A DNA stretch of 53,279 bases from Oscillospiraceae bacterium. Its GTDB lineage: Bacteria; Bacillota; Clostridia; Oscillospirales; Oscillospiraceae. This document shows, piece after piece, positions 1 to 9,193 of the stretch (positions are counted from its first letter, which is position 1; every line of letters begins with the position of its first letter). Made by a program: the position numbers and the translations under genes. Location: positions 1 to 53,279 of the forward strand of contig JAFSET010000061.1 of the NCBI GenBank assembly GCA_017435615.1, in the 5' to 3' direction. The notes beneath the pieces were generated by a model that saw only the letters and a list, made by a program, of their open reading frames with translations, was not told the DNA's origin and ran no database searches.

Positions 1-1405
1 CAACATTCAAAACAATGTACCAGTCCGCGTTGGCTTCCCGGTAGTTATAAGCTTTGATACCGGTGACGTTGATCACAGGAGCACTGGTGTTTACGGAACC
101 GTCTGCGTGGGTATAGAACACATAGTCGCTGGCCAGCTTGTAGTTACCCAGCTTCGTGCCGGCAGGAATTACGACTTTATGCTCAGCCTTGTCGGTTGCC
201 AAAGTGAACTCCAAAGTACCGGTGGTAGCCTGGAACCAGCCGGAGGTAACTGCACCGTCAACGGTAACACCTGCGTTTGCCAGAGATGCTACAGAGGTCA
301 GCGCAAAGTCGGGATCACTGGGTTCCAAAATGACATACCAGTCACTGCCACGGAAGTTGTAGCCTTTGATACCGGTAATGGTAAAAGGTGCAATATTGTC
401 CACATAGCCGGTATCATGGGTATAGAACACATAATCGGTTGCCAGGACATAATTGCCCAGTGTCATACCGGCAGGAAGCACAACCTTGTGCTCTGCCTTA
501 TCGGTTGCCAGAGAAAACGCCAAAGTGCCGGTGCCGGGCTGGAACCAACCGGAGGTGACTTCGCCGTCTACGGTGACACCGGCAGTTTTCAGGGAGGATG
601 CAGTGCTTAGATTGAATTTAGCATTATTGGTCTGCAAAATGATGTACCAGTCACTGCCGCGGAAGTTGTAAGCATTGATACCGGTGATCTCAAAGGATGC
701 CGGTCCCACGCTGCCGTCAGCATAGGTACAGAACGCATACTCCTCTGCCAGAGCGAAATTGCCCAGCACAGTACCTTCGGGAATCACCACCTTGTGATCT
801 GCCTTATCGGTTGCCAGAGAAAACGCCAAAGTGCCGGTGGTAGCCTGGAACCAGCCGGAGGTAACTGCACCGTCAACGGTGACACCGGCAGTTGCCAGGG
901 AAGCCACAGAGCTCAAAGCAAAATCTGCAGGGTCAGTTCCCAAAACGATGTACCAGTCAGCATTGGCTTCCCGGTAGTTATAGGCATTGATACCGGCGAC
1001 ACTGACGCCGGCCTTTGTACTGCCGTCAGCCTGGGTGAAGAATACATAGTCTTCCTTCAGGGTGAAACCGTTCAGCACCATACCGGCAGGAAGGACTACC
1101 TTGTGATTAGCCTTATCCGTTGCCAGCGTAAATGCCAAAGTGCCGGTGCCGGGCTGGAACCAGCCGGAGGTGACTTCACCGTCAACGGTGACACCGGCAG
1201 TTTTCAAAGATGACGCAGCACTCAAGGAGAAATCCGCGTTATCGGTATTCAGAATAATGTACCAGTCACTGCCACGGAAGTTAGATGCACTGATACCGGT
1301 GATGGAAAATTCGTTTGTTGCGGCAGATGCAGCAAAAACCGGTACCATAGAGAAAATCATGCAAAGGGACAGAAGGAACGCAAATACTCTTTTCACTTGT
1401 TTCAT
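1..1405 (-). CDS. Secreted repeat protein (DWY-type repeats), 3' end cut by window
   Basis: The ATG at 1403-1405 follows AAGGAGGAACAAAACA, a strong ribosome site. The frame stays open to base 1, giving about 468 residues without the C-terminus. The first ~25-29 residues are a signal peptide (MKQVKRVFAF, then a hydrophobic run ending near VFAASA). The rest is a tandem array of ~103-residue units. Each unit has NFRGSDWYIIL or NYREANADWYIVL near its start, then AGVTVDGEVTSGWFQ, GTLAFTLATDKAEHKV, an LPAGT-type turn and YVFYTHADGS. Four full units and the start of a fifth are visible. The same pattern fills the N-terminal half of the giant protein at the head of this operon (9180-16067), so the two are paralogues. 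It is probably an extracellular binding or structural protein. I recognise no named domain. Anchoring cannot be judged because the C-terminus is missing. Confidence 0.85.
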   Translation of the reverse strand, partial: MKQVKRVFAFLLSLCMIFSMVPVFAASAATNEFSITGISASNFRGSDWYIILNTDNADFSLSAASSLKTAGVTVDGEVTSGWFQPGTGTLAFTLATDKANHKVVLPAGMVLNGFTLKEDYVFFTQADGSTKAGVSVAGINAYNYREANADWYIVLGTDPADFALSSVASLATAGVTVDGAVTSGWFQATTGTLAFSLATDKADHKVVIPEGTVLGNFALAEEYAFCTYADGSVGPASFEITGINAYNFRGSDWYIILQTNNAKFNLSTASSLKTAGVTVDGEVTSGWFQPGTGTLAFSLATDKAEHKVVLPAGMTLGNYVLATDYVFYTHDTGYVDNIAPFTITGIKGYNFRGSDWYVILEPSDPDFALTSVASLANAGVTVDGAVTSGWFQATTGTLEFTLATDKAEHKVVIPAGTKLGNYKLASDYVFYTHADGSVNTSAPVINVTGIKAYNYREANADWYIVLNV

Positions 1406-1423
1406 TGTTTTGTTCCTCCTTTT

Positions 1424-2383
1424 TTATTGTGCGCTGACAAGGTTATCCTTGTCGTTGCCGTAGGGCTCTGACAAATAGTTCACTGCAGTCAGATGGTATC
1501 CATACAGATTGCCCAGCAAATCCTTCAAATTCTGACTGTCCGTCTTGCTGTTCATACGGCTGATATAGTGCATGGGGCTGTAGGTAACAGACAATTCGTC
1601 TGTGCCATCAGATACTGTCAGGGTGATCTCATCGGCATAATCCTGAGGATCGATCCCGGGGATCTCCACATAGTACATACCGTTTTTGGCAACAGGAGCC
1701 TCACCGATGCTGAAATTGTAGTCAGCAATATTTCCGCTTACAGTGAAGTAGAAACGGACAGCGATCTTGGATTCAAACACCAATGACGCGCCATAGTAGG
1801 CAATGCCGCTGACGGAACCGGATGCCCGACTGGAAGAATCCGCCTCAGGGATCGCCGCTTCGGCAGCCTTCTCATAGCCGGCATTGGCAAGAATTTCGGT
1901 ATTGTAGCCGAAATATGTCTGTGCCGCAGCACCGTAGTTCAAGGTGGCGACCATCATATCGGCGGCTGCCAGCTTGTCCCACTGCTTGCTGCCAAACAGC
2001 TTCTGCGCATAATCCCGAACAGAGGTGCTTGTCTGACAGGTGTTGCCGGAGTCATTCAAGGTTGCCTCGATGGTATCGGTCATCTGAGCAGCGGCAATGG
2101 CGCAGGGAAATGCATAGAGATTGCCCTCTATGTGCCGCGCCTGCGTTACAGGAACAGTTTTTGTATTCTCATTTACGCAGAATGTCATGGCTGCGCCTTC
2201 GGTATCCGTAACTTCCGCATAGAAGTTAACGACCAGCTCACTGCCAAGAGAAACGGTTGTTCCCTTCAGAGGGCTTGCAGTTTCTGCAGAAACCCCAACA
2301 CCGAGCATGCCTACCAACAGCAGCAACACCAGCGCCAGTGAAAGAATACGCAGGATGCTTTTGTTGCTTTTTGCTTGTTGCAT
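1424..2383 (-). CDS. Secreted protein with YGAAAQ-type domain
   Basis: This is a 319-residue secreted protein preceded by GAGGAGGAAACAAA-ATG. The signal peptide ends near residue 33 (GVSA/ET). No lipobox or C-terminal anchor is visible. The mature part carries NYGAAAQTYFGYN near residues 149-160, a central IAYYGASLVFESKIAVRFYF segment, and YSPMHYISRMN near residue 275. The same three landmarks occur in the same order inside the large fusion protein at 47306-53279 (HYGAAAQNYFNYN, VALYGSSLLLRENISLRHYL, YSPMSYIRRMN), so this is a reusable extracellular module. It lies between the small binding lipoprotein gene and the repeat-protein gene of operon A, 18 bp from the latter. Its function is unknown. 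A beta-sandwich accessory or binding domain is plausible but is inference. Confidence 0.85.
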   Translation of the reverse strand: MQQAKSNKSILRILSLALVLLLLVGMLGVGVSAETASPLKGTTVSLGSELVVNFYAEVTDTEGAAMTFCVNENTKTVPVTQARHIEGNLYAFPCAIAAAQMTDTIEATLNDSGNTCQTSTSVRDYAQKLFGSKQWDKLAAADMMVATLNYGAAAQTYFGYNTEILANAGYEKAAEAAIPEADSSSRASGSVSGIAYYGASLVFESKIAVRFYFTVSGNIADYNFSIGEAPVAKNGMYYVEIPGIDPQDYADEITLTVSDGTDELSVTYSPMHYISRMNSKTDSQNLKDLLGNLYGYHLTAVNYLSEPYGNDKDNLVSAQ

Positions 2384-2437
2384 TTTGTTTCCTCCTCATA
2401 TTTATTAACGGCACCTGCCGTATGGATTACAAGGAAA

Positions 2438-3187
2438 TTACTTTTGGATGTACGCACGAACATTATCCATATAAAACTCCTGAGGCTTTTCGTGCAATTC
2501 CGCACGGTCAAAGGTGATATGGAAACCGCCCACCGCCTCCAACGCCTCGGCGCCGTATTTCATATACCGGGCGCCGTTATCGTCGTAGGCCACCAGCTTA
2601 AATTCCTCTGCGGGAATTTTCAGGTTGTTCCACTGCTGCGGCTGTAAACGTACAGAATATACAATGTTGTAGGGATTATTGGGATGGGTTGCATACCGAT
2701 CCTCCATGGTGTTGTTGGGATCGATCTGGGAATTCATATAAAACCGGATCTCCACCTCATAATCCTGACAGTTGTATATATCCACACTCAGATAGTCCAT
2801 ATCCGAAAAATCCGTTGTGTAGTTAAAATAGCCGGTGGTGGTGGAAATGCGCAGATTGGGGCGGCGTTTCATCCAGGAGCTTTCGTTTCCGGAGATGGTG
2901 ATATGGCCGCTTCCTTCGCCGTTTGTCACCATTTCCGGCTCATCCCCACGGCTGACCAGCTCGATCTTGCCAAAGTCTGCATACAATCCCAACTGAGAGG
3001 CTTCAAAATAGTTTTCAAAGTCTGCCAGCAGATAATAGGTCTGTCCGTTCTCGTCTGTTTCCACCACATTGCTGCGCTGTTCCGCTTCCGGCTCCGTGGC
3101 AGCCGGAGCTTCCGGCTGCTCACCGTTGCAGGCAGAGAGTGTGAAAAGGCACAGCACCGCAAAGATAAGGCAAAGTATTTTCTTCAT
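2438..3187 (-). CDS. Small lipoprotein with jelly-roll carbohydrate-binding-type module
   Basis: This 249-residue lipoprotein starts at an ATG behind AAAGGAGGCACCGTGAT. Its lipobox is LSAC with the acylated Cys at residue 20. A Pro/Glu-rich spacer follows, then one beta-rich domain beginning YYLLADFENYFE, with DFSDMDYLSVDIYN in the middle and ending FYMDNVRAYIQK. The terminal 'DNVRVY' strand is typical of galactose-binding or CBM-like jelly rolls. Operon B has a clear homologue at the equivalent place (27398-28129), and the C-terminus of the fusion protein (47306-53279) is a third copy. The start lies 1 bp after the GH123-like gene stop, so translational coupling is likely. The probable role is glycan binding at the outer face of the membrane beside the transporter. 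Ligand unknown. Confidence 0.85.
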   Translation of the reverse strand: MKKILCLIFAVLCLFTLSACNGEQPEAPAATEPEAEQRSNVVETDENGQTYYLLADFENYFEASQLGLYADFGKIELVSRGDEPEMVTNGEGSGHITISGNESSWMKRRPNLRISTTTGYFNYTTDFSDMDYLSVDIYNCQDYEVEIRFYMNSQIDPNNTMEDRYATHPNNPYNIVYSVRLQPQQWNNLKIPAEEFKLVAYDDNGARYMKYGAEALEAVGGFHITFDRAELHEKPQEFYMDNVRAYIQK

Positions 3188-3188
3188 A

Positions 3189-5648
3189 TCACGGTGCCTC
3201 CTTTACGGTTACAAGGCTATCCACATATACGGTAACCGCCGTACCTCTTTCAAAGTTGAAATCGATCTCCTCGATCGCGTCGATATCCTCCAGCTCACCT
3301 ACAGGCATTGTCAGCTCCACCAAGGTCCACTGACCGGGCAGCAATTCAAAGGAATTCATATTGACATCCTGATTGGTGTAATAGGTAACAGACAGATTTA
3401 CCGTTTCCGAAGCCGGGTTGTACAGATACATCTTGACGGTCTGAATACCTTGCCAGCTTCCGCCAATGAGCGCGGAGTCCTTTGTCAGCGCAAAGAACGG
3501 CAACGCATCTTCCGCATTGGGGTTCATCTCAATTTTCATGGAGCCAGTGCCCTCTTGGGCCATTTCGTTGCTATACTGACCGGAATTCTTTCCAAAGCAG
3601 CTAATCCAGTTTCCGCAATCCTCTGCCGGATCTTCAAAGCTCTGCACCTGTCCCAACTGACCGTCGATCAAGGTATGGGTCACGGTGCGGATGCTGTCAC
3701 CGTTTTGGATCTGATAGGTGAATTCCTTCTGTTGGGTCAGGTCAAAATGATAGGTATAAACCCCTTGCTCATCCGGGGTCTGCACCTGACCGTCTACCAA
3801 AATCCGGACATCCGGTGCCGTCTTAAAGGCGATCGTGGCTGTGGCAACACCGATATCCGTTGCCACACGGTAAACCTCGTTTCCGGCACACAAATTCAAG
3901 ATCATTTCAAACAACTGTGTACGCACCTGCTCAAAGGCATACACATCCCGGTTGGGGATCAGTCCGGGGGAGTAGATCTGCCGGAACAGGGGTTCCAGCA
4001 CGTTCATCGCGTCCAGGCCCTGCTTTTGATACAGGTCACGGACCACATTCAGAAGCTGATAATCCTCAGACATATCCCGATATGCCACCATACGCAGCGA
4101 CGGACAAGGTCCGTCAATGCCGTATTTCGCGCCGGGGTAGGTCAGCTTGCCGTCACCGGCGCTGGGTTCACCGGTATGCATATTGGTCCAGGCGTCCTCC
4201 ATAGGCTCGCCCCAGATCTGCCAGATATAGCAGGAGGTAGCCCACATCAGGTAAGTCGGCGTATCCAGCTCATAGCACATCCAGCCCAGTACACGGGTGG
4301 ACAGGGGCAGATCGTCGGTATGGGCATTGGGATAGGGATAGGTAGGACTCCAGCAGGTGTACATCCAAACGTCCACATTTTCCCGGCCCTCCCGAATAGC
4401 CTCAGCATAGCCCGGCGTTGCAAAGGTATGAAGCACCGGACAAACTGTCAGATTATCCAGCCCATAGGCCTTCACATCTTCAACATCGTAAGCGCCGGGA
4501 ATGACATCGGGGATGTTGGTCAGCACCGGGGAAACTGTATTGATGTAATAGTCATAATCCTGCGTTCCCGCATACTCCCCACGCAGCTCCGTGTCGCAGT
4601 CAAAGAGCATCTGAAAATACAGGTCAATGGTCTTTTTCGCGTCCAAGAACTGCTGCTCGGATGCAGGCTCGTCCACATCCGTATAGAAGTAGGAATAGGC
4701 CTTGTCCAAATAGTTGATCCGATCCTCCACCGATGCATGGGCCAGGGCCCGGATGTACTCCTTCATCAGCGGCAGGTTCACATTGGTGCTGGTGCCGTCA
4801 TAGCCGGAGCCGGTGGGCTCGTAGTAAAGAGCGTAGGCCGTAAAGCCGTCCTTGAAGTAATACTCCCGGATCAGCTCAATATACCGTTCAATACCGCCGT
4901 TTCCTTCAAAAGGCACCTTGCAGCTCATATTGTACTTGAGCATCAGGTCCACATATTGTTTCATGATCTCATCAGACGAATTCAGCTCGGACGAAGCCAG
5001 ATGATCCCGGTCAAACCAGGAAAAGGCTGTGCGCAGCTCCTCCACGCCGGTCAGGTCAATATCATGGACCGTAACCTCCAGAGGGATCTTGTACACGTTT
5101 TCATCTGCCGTTACCGTCACTGTGCCGGTATACACACCGGCAGCCGTTCCGGCTGTGGCCGTAATATCCAGCAGCACCGCCTGATTATGACCGGCCTCGA
5201 TCGCCGTTTCGCCGTATGCCACCGCTGTTTCCATAGGCAGCAGCGGATCCGGCACATAGCCGTTTGCGTAATTGGGGTTTCCGGGCCGGCTGGTATTTAC
5301 CGACTCCTGATAAAGCTGATCCCAGATCTCCACGCTTTCAGCCGGAATTACGGCATCACCGCAGATCAGGTCAGAAACCTCCACATTGTAGCAGCTTACC
5401 GCCTTGTTGGCATACATCATAAGCTGCACGGCTTCTGTTTCATTTTTGGCCATCTGAACCTGCAAAACAGACTTGTCGCCGGCTGTTTTTGCCGCTTCGC
5501 CCCCATCATTTTGCAGGTATTTGATCCCGGAAGGCTCTGACCACAGCACCAAATCGCCGGTTTGACCGGCACGGATATCCGCGCAGCCGCACAGGCCAAC
5601 GCACAGGCTGACTATTAGAAGCCACGCAAGGATCGTTTTTGCTTTCAT
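3189..5648 (-). CDS. GH123/DUF4091-like glycoside hydrolase lipoprotein (operon A)
   Basis: This 819-residue extracellular lipoprotein has lipobox LCGC with Cys22. ACGGAGGTGTTGAT precedes the ATG. An N-terminal beta-sandwich (about 30-190) starts LVLWSEPSGIKYL, and a barrel domain follows. DVDEP places an Asp-Glu pair at residues 326-327, matching the catalytic dyad of GH123, where the Asp assists the substrate acetamido group and the Glu is the acid/base. A DUF4091-type segment near 496-530 reads GDGKLTYPGAKYGIDGPCPS, then a conserved arginine- and aspartate-containing stretch. A C-terminal jelly roll (about 660-819) follows. GH123 enzymes act on beta-N-acetylgalactosaminides, but this subgroup is distant and the substrate is not certain. 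It sits between the solute-binding protein and the small binding lipoprotein, as its homologue does at 28133-30595. Confidence 0.8.
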   Translation of the reverse strand: MKAKTILAWLLIVSLCVGLCGCADIRAGQTGDLVLWSEPSGIKYLQNDGGEAAKTAGDKSVLQVQMAKNETEAVQLMMYANKAVSCYNVEVSDLICGDAVIPAESVEIWDQLYQESVNTSRPGNPNYANGYVPDPLLPMETAVAYGETAIEAGHNQAVLLDITATAGTAAGVYTGTVTVTADENVYKIPLEVTVHDIDLTGVEELRTAFSWFDRDHLASSELNSSDEIMKQYVDLMLKYNMSCKVPFEGNGGIERYIELIREYYFKDGFTAYALYYEPTGSGYDGTSTNVNLPLMKEYIRALAHASVEDRINYLDKAYSYFYTDVDEPASEQQFLDAKKTIDLYFQMLFDCDTELRGEYAGTQDYDYYINTVSPVLTNIPDVIPGAYDVEDVKAYGLDNLTVCPVLHTFATPGYAEAIREGRENVDVWMYTCWSPTYPYPNAHTDDLPLSTRVLGWMCYELDTPTYLMWATSCYIWQIWGEPMEDAWTNMHTGEPSAGDGKLTYPGAKYGIDGPCPSLRMVAYRDMSEDYQLLNVVRDLYQKQGLDAMNVLEPLFRQIYSPGLIPNRDVYAFEQVRTQLFEMILNLCAGNEVYRVATDIGVATATIAFKTAPDVRILVDGQVQTPDEQGVYTYHFDLTQQKEFTYQIQNGDSIRTVTHTLIDGQLGQVQSFEDPAEDCGNWISCFGKNSGQYSNEMAQEGTGSMKIEMNPNAEDALPFFALTKDSALIGGSWQGIQTVKMYLYNPASETVNLSVTYYTNQDVNMNSFELLPGQWTLVELTMPVGELEDIDAIEEIDFNFERGTAVTVYVDSLVTVKEAP

Positions 5649-5684
5649 ATCAACACCTCCGTTTTCTCATAGTTCGGTGTGACA

Positions 5685-7331
5685 TCAACTGATCTTGCTG
5701 ATAATGCTGTCCCACTTCGCGCCGCTGTTTTCTTTCAAGAATTCATCTGCCAGCTCCTGTGCCGTGGCAAACTGGGGAACCGGAGAGGTGATATAGCTGT
5801 CCAAAGTGCCTGCGGCGCTACTTAATGCAATACTCTTTGCGCCGGCAAAGAAGAACAGCTCGTGGAACTTGTAATCACCCACAAAGACGCCTTCCTTTGT
5901 GGCCTCATAGATCGATTGCTCCGTAACGCTCAGGTCCTTGTATTCATACTTGTAGGGCGCAAAGCCGCCGATACAGTTGTCCTTCAAAAGCTGGATACCC
6001 TCATCGGATGCCATATAGATCAAAAACTTGTTTGCCAGTGCTTTCGCATCGGAAAACTCCGGCGCATACACCATATGCATATCGGCCTGGGAGCTGATGG
6101 TGTTCCGGGCCTGCTTGACAAATACCGCTTCTGCTTCTGTAACGCCGGCAGGCAGCGCATCCGCTCTGCCATCCACATAATCGATGACGGCAGAAAGGGT
6201 GGCATCGTCAGAAATATTGGGAAGTCTGGCTTCCTGATCAGCGCTGTAGCCATTGGTGCTGTCAATGATCGAAGAGATCACGGGGGTCTTCATCATTTTG
6301 ACGGTGGATGCCGCGCCGGTCTCACCGCTGTTGTCCAGCAGCTCCTGCATCAGCCAGTCACCGCAGGGATACAGCGCCAGCTTGTTCTTCGGGTCTACAA
6401 AACGCTTCTGATAGTCGTTGAGGTTATTGGTACCGATCTCTGCGGAGTTCGGCAACACAAAGCCGTTTTCCAGGGAAAGCAGCTCATAGGCCACTTCCAA
6501 AGCCTCCATACGGCCCTGCTGCTGATAGATCAGGGAAGATAGCTGAGATTCTCTGCTGCGGTCTTTGTCATAGCCAACACCTTCGTAGAACTTCAGCCAG
6601 TTATCAAAGCCCTCATACTGGGCCCAGTTGGGAATGAACATGGTTCTGGCGTACTGATCCAGCTCGCCGGGCACCAGCATAAAGCAACCGGCCTCCTTCA
6701 GTGACTCACAAAGGGCGATCAGTTCATCGGTGGTATTGGGCACCTTCCAGTTGCCCTCACCCAGGGCTTCGTTGATCACGGTTTCGTTATAGTACATACC
6801 CATGGTGCCCTGCATATAGGGCAGGCCGTAATATACATCGTCTGCCGGATCTTCCGTATCACGGCCCTGAGACTGATAGGGTGCCAGCAGCGTGCTGTGC
6901 AGTTTTTCCGCTACAGTAATGCCCTCGCCGGGAATTTCTGCTGCCAGCACATCGTTCAGGGGTCTCATGGCCTGTTTGCCGCCGTAATAGCTGCTGTACT
7001 CCTGTACAAGACCGCCCATACCGGTGGCATAGATATCAAAATACAGGTCTGTTTCGCTCTTTTTGTAGTTTTTCATATCACCACGGATAATATCGCTTTT
7101 GCTGATGGTGGTGATCTTTACTTCCACACCGGGGTTGGCTTTTTCAAAGCCTTCCTTCAAAGCAGTCAGCCACTGGAAGCCATAGCCCTTGTGCAGGCAC
7201 ATAATGTCCAGTGTGGTGGTATCCTCCACAATGTTTTCAGGATCAAAGGTTTCCTGTTGGCCGCAGGCTGCCGCAGAGAGCATCAGCAGCATTGCCAAAA
7301 GCGCGCATATCAGCTTTTTCATCGTTTTCAT
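5685..7331 (-). CDS. ABC transporter solute-binding lipoprotein (operon A)
   Basis: This is an extracellular solute-binding protein, family 1 type, of about 548 residues. I chose the ATG at 7329-7331 because GGAGG lies eight bases upstream; a longer in-frame ATG at 7346 would put that ribosome site inside the gene. The signal peptide ends in a lipobox-like AAAC with Cys23. The mature part begins with TTTLDIMCLHKGYGFQWL, then an EKANPGVEVKI strand, the usual start of sugar-binding proteins of CUT1 systems. Later features include a GLPYMQGTMGMYYN segment and CGDWLMQEL. The two permease genes lie directly upstream. It delivers an oligosaccharide to those permeases. The ligand cannot be read from the sequence. 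The paralogue at 30606-32246 has similar length and the same landmarks. Confidence 0.9.
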   Translation of the reverse strand: MKTMKKLICALLAMLLMLSAAACGQQETFDPENIVEDTTTLDIMCLHKGYGFQWLTALKEGFEKANPGVEVKITTISKSDIIRGDMKNYKKSETDLYFDIYATGMGGLVQEYSSYYGGKQAMRPLNDVLAAEIPGEGITVAEKLHSTLLAPYQSQGRDTEDPADDVYYGLPYMQGTMGMYYNETVINEALGEGNWKVPNTTDELIALCESLKEAGCFMLVPGELDQYARTMFIPNWAQYEGFDNWLKFYEGVGYDKDRSRESQLSSLIYQQQGRMEALEVAYELLSLENGFVLPNSAEIGTNNLNDYQKRFVDPKNKLALYPCGDWLMQELLDNSGETGAASTVKMMKTPVISSIIDSTNGYSADQEARLPNISDDATLSAVIDYVDGRADALPAGVTEAEAVFVKQARNTISSQADMHMVYAPEFSDAKALANKFLIYMASDEGIQLLKDNCIGGFAPYKYEYKDLSVTEQSIYEATKEGVFVGDYKFHELFFFAGAKSIALSSAAGTLDSYITSPVPQFATAQELADEFLKENSGAKWDSIISKIS

Positions 7332-7347
7332 AACATAAACCTCCATA

Positions 7348-8271
7348 TTAACCCTTCATACCGCCAATGGATATATTGTTCATGATCTGCTTGTTGAAGA
7401 TCAAAAACAGCACGGCTACAGGGATGATCGATATGAGCATACCGGCAAAATAGGTCGGCGTGCTTAATCCCAACTGGAACATATTATCCTTATACAGATA
7501 AAGGGCTGTGGACAGTGTGGGATAGGACGGCAGATACAGCAGCGGTACATCGTAGCTGTTCCACGCGGAAATAAACTGCATGACCGAAAGCGATACAATG
7601 ATCGGTCTTGCCTGGGGCAGCATCACCCGGAAAAATACGGTAAAGGGTCCGGCACCGTCGATCTGCGCCGCTTCCGCATAACCTGTAGGTAAATTCCGGA
7701 AAAACGCGTAGACGATCAAAAAGTACATACCGTGACCGGCACCCTGTCCGATCAAAAACAGCGGGGAATCCAGCAACCCTAAGTTGTCCAGTAATTGATA
7801 GTTTGCAGCGGTCTGTCCGTAAACCGGGATCATCATCTGCAAAACTACAAACGCATACAAAAACTTTCGTCCCGGAAATTCAAGCCGCGCTACCGCATAA
7901 GCGAAAAATACGGTAGAGACCATCTTGGTGGCAGTCATACCCAGACTGAACCACAGAGAATTGAGAATTAAGGAAAAATAGTTGGTGGTTACCAGTTCGC
8001 CGTCCACATAGGATTCGAATACAAACTTTTCCATTGCTTTTTGATAGTTGGAAAAGTCGATTTTCAGCGGGATAAAGCTGTTGGAATGATCCAGATACCA
8101 GCCCTCCTCCGCCAGGGAAACGCCAACGCCCCACAAGATCATCAGCACGAACAGGCCGCCCCAGATCAGAGGTATGAGGCCTAAAACATTGAATAATGTG
8201 CCGTTTTTCTTGATTTCCGACAGCCGGTTATAGGCCTTGGAATCTTTTCGGAACAAGTGTCTTTTTGCCAT
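7348..8271 (-). CDS. Carbohydrate ABC permease, MalG type (operon A)
   Basis: This 307-residue membrane protein has six likely membrane segments. The cytoplasmic EAA loop reads EAAQIDGAGPF from Glu200, the contact site for the ATPase. The C-terminus ends SIGGMKG, the usual ending of MalG-like CUT1 permeases. The ATG lies one base after the TAA of the upstream permease, inside a GAGGAGGTCGAGTACTAAT context, so the two are probably translated together. With the partner at 8273-9193 it forms the membrane channel for the sugar delivered by the lipoprotein at 5685-7331. There is no ATPase gene in this operon within the window. Confidence 0.93.
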   Translation of the reverse strand: MAKRHLFRKDSKAYNRLSEIKKNGTLFNVLGLIPLIWGGLFVLMILWGVGVSLAEEGWYLDHSNSFIPLKIDFSNYQKAMEKFVFESYVDGELVTTNYFSLILNSLWFSLGMTATKMVSTVFFAYAVARLEFPGRKFLYAFVVLQMMIPVYGQTAANYQLLDNLGLLDSPLFLIGQGAGHGMYFLIVYAFFRNLPTGYAEAAQIDGAGPFTVFFRVMLPQARPIIVSLSVMQFISAWNSYDVPLLYLPSYPTLSTALYLYKDNMFQLGLSTPTYFAGMLISIIPVAVLFLIFNKQIMNNISIGGMKG

Positions 8272-8272
8272 A

Positions 8273-9193
8273 TTAGTACTCGACCTCCTCTCCGAACCGG
8301 TTCATCAGCCAGCGGCCGACCACCACAAGGGGAATGGTGATTACCGTAAAGATCAGACCCACCGCTGCCACATTGCCATATTCCGAGGTCAGCCCCTGCA
8401 GGACCATATTGTACATCCAGAACGCGATGGTATTGGTGCCGTTGGCACCGCCGGTCAAGGCAAGTACCGAACCGGTAGCACCGAAGATGCCAATAACCTG
8501 TAAGGTGATCATCGTCACAAAGGTTGGCCAGATCAGCGGCATGACCACCTTCCGGAATTCTGTGAACGGTCCGATGCCCTCCAGCTTTCCAACCTCGATC
8601 AATTCCTTGGGGATCCGGGCCATTGAGCCCAGCCAGATCATCAGATTTCCGCCAATGCCCACAAAGATATCAAACATCATAATGTAGAGCATACCGTCTG
8701 TAAATCGCAGGGAAACCAGCTCCTCTTTGCCGGTCAGGGAATGGACCACTCCCATCACCGGGCCGGTGGAGGACATCAGATTGGCGTACAGCAACGCCAG
8801 CATAATGCCGCCCACCGCACCGGGCAAATACAGGGTAACCCGGGAAAAGCTGTAGCCAATGCTTTTGCGGTAAATGAGATAGGCGAAAAACATCGTCAAA
8901 GGCACCAGGGTCATTCCCATCAGGAAAAACGTCAGGGTGTTGCGAAAGGCCAGGCCCATATTGTCATTGCCTACATCGGAAAAAAGCTTTTCCCAGGCCC
9001 AAACGAAGTTATCCCAGCCTGTTTCCTGGGTAAATTGATTGGTAAAGGCCAGCTCAAAGGTTTCGATCTGCACACCCAGCCAAAAAACCAGCAGATGTAA
9101 AACCGCGGGGGCGCACAGCACAATGATGCATAGCCAATCCCAAAATCCGTTTTTGTATTTTCTTTTCTTCAGGGAATTCTTATTCTGCTTCAT
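8273..9193 (-). CDS. Carbohydrate ABC permease, MalF type (operon A)
   Basis: This is the second permease of the CUT1 transporter, about 306 residues from the ATG at 9191-9193 (MKQNKNSLKKRK). An earlier in-frame ATG at 9271 would add 26 residues overlapping the surface-protein gene. I prefer the later start because it matches the paralogue at 33175-34080, which starts MRKLSGRKSRN, and because GAGAAAGGCAGAG precedes it. It has six likely membrane segments and a degenerate EAA loop (EVGKLEGIGPF). Both permeases of this type end in EEVEY or TEVEY. The chosen start lies 14 bp inside the end of the giant surface-protein gene, so translation of the two is probably coupled. Confidence 0.88.
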   Translation of the reverse strand: MKQNKNSLKKRKYKNGFWDWLCIIVLCAPAVLHLLVFWLGVQIETFELAFTNQFTQETGWDNFVWAWEKLFSDVGNDNMGLAFRNTLTFFLMGMTLVPLTMFFAYLIYRKSIGYSFSRVTLYLPGAVGGIMLALLYANLMSSTGPVMGVVHSLTGKEELVSLRFTDGMLYIMMFDIFVGIGGNLMIWLGSMARIPKELIEVGKLEGIGPFTEFRKVVMPLIWPTFVTMITLQVIGIFGATGSVLALTGGANGTNTIAFWMYNMVLQGLTSEYGNVAAVGLIFTVITIPLVVVGRWLMNRFGEEVEY

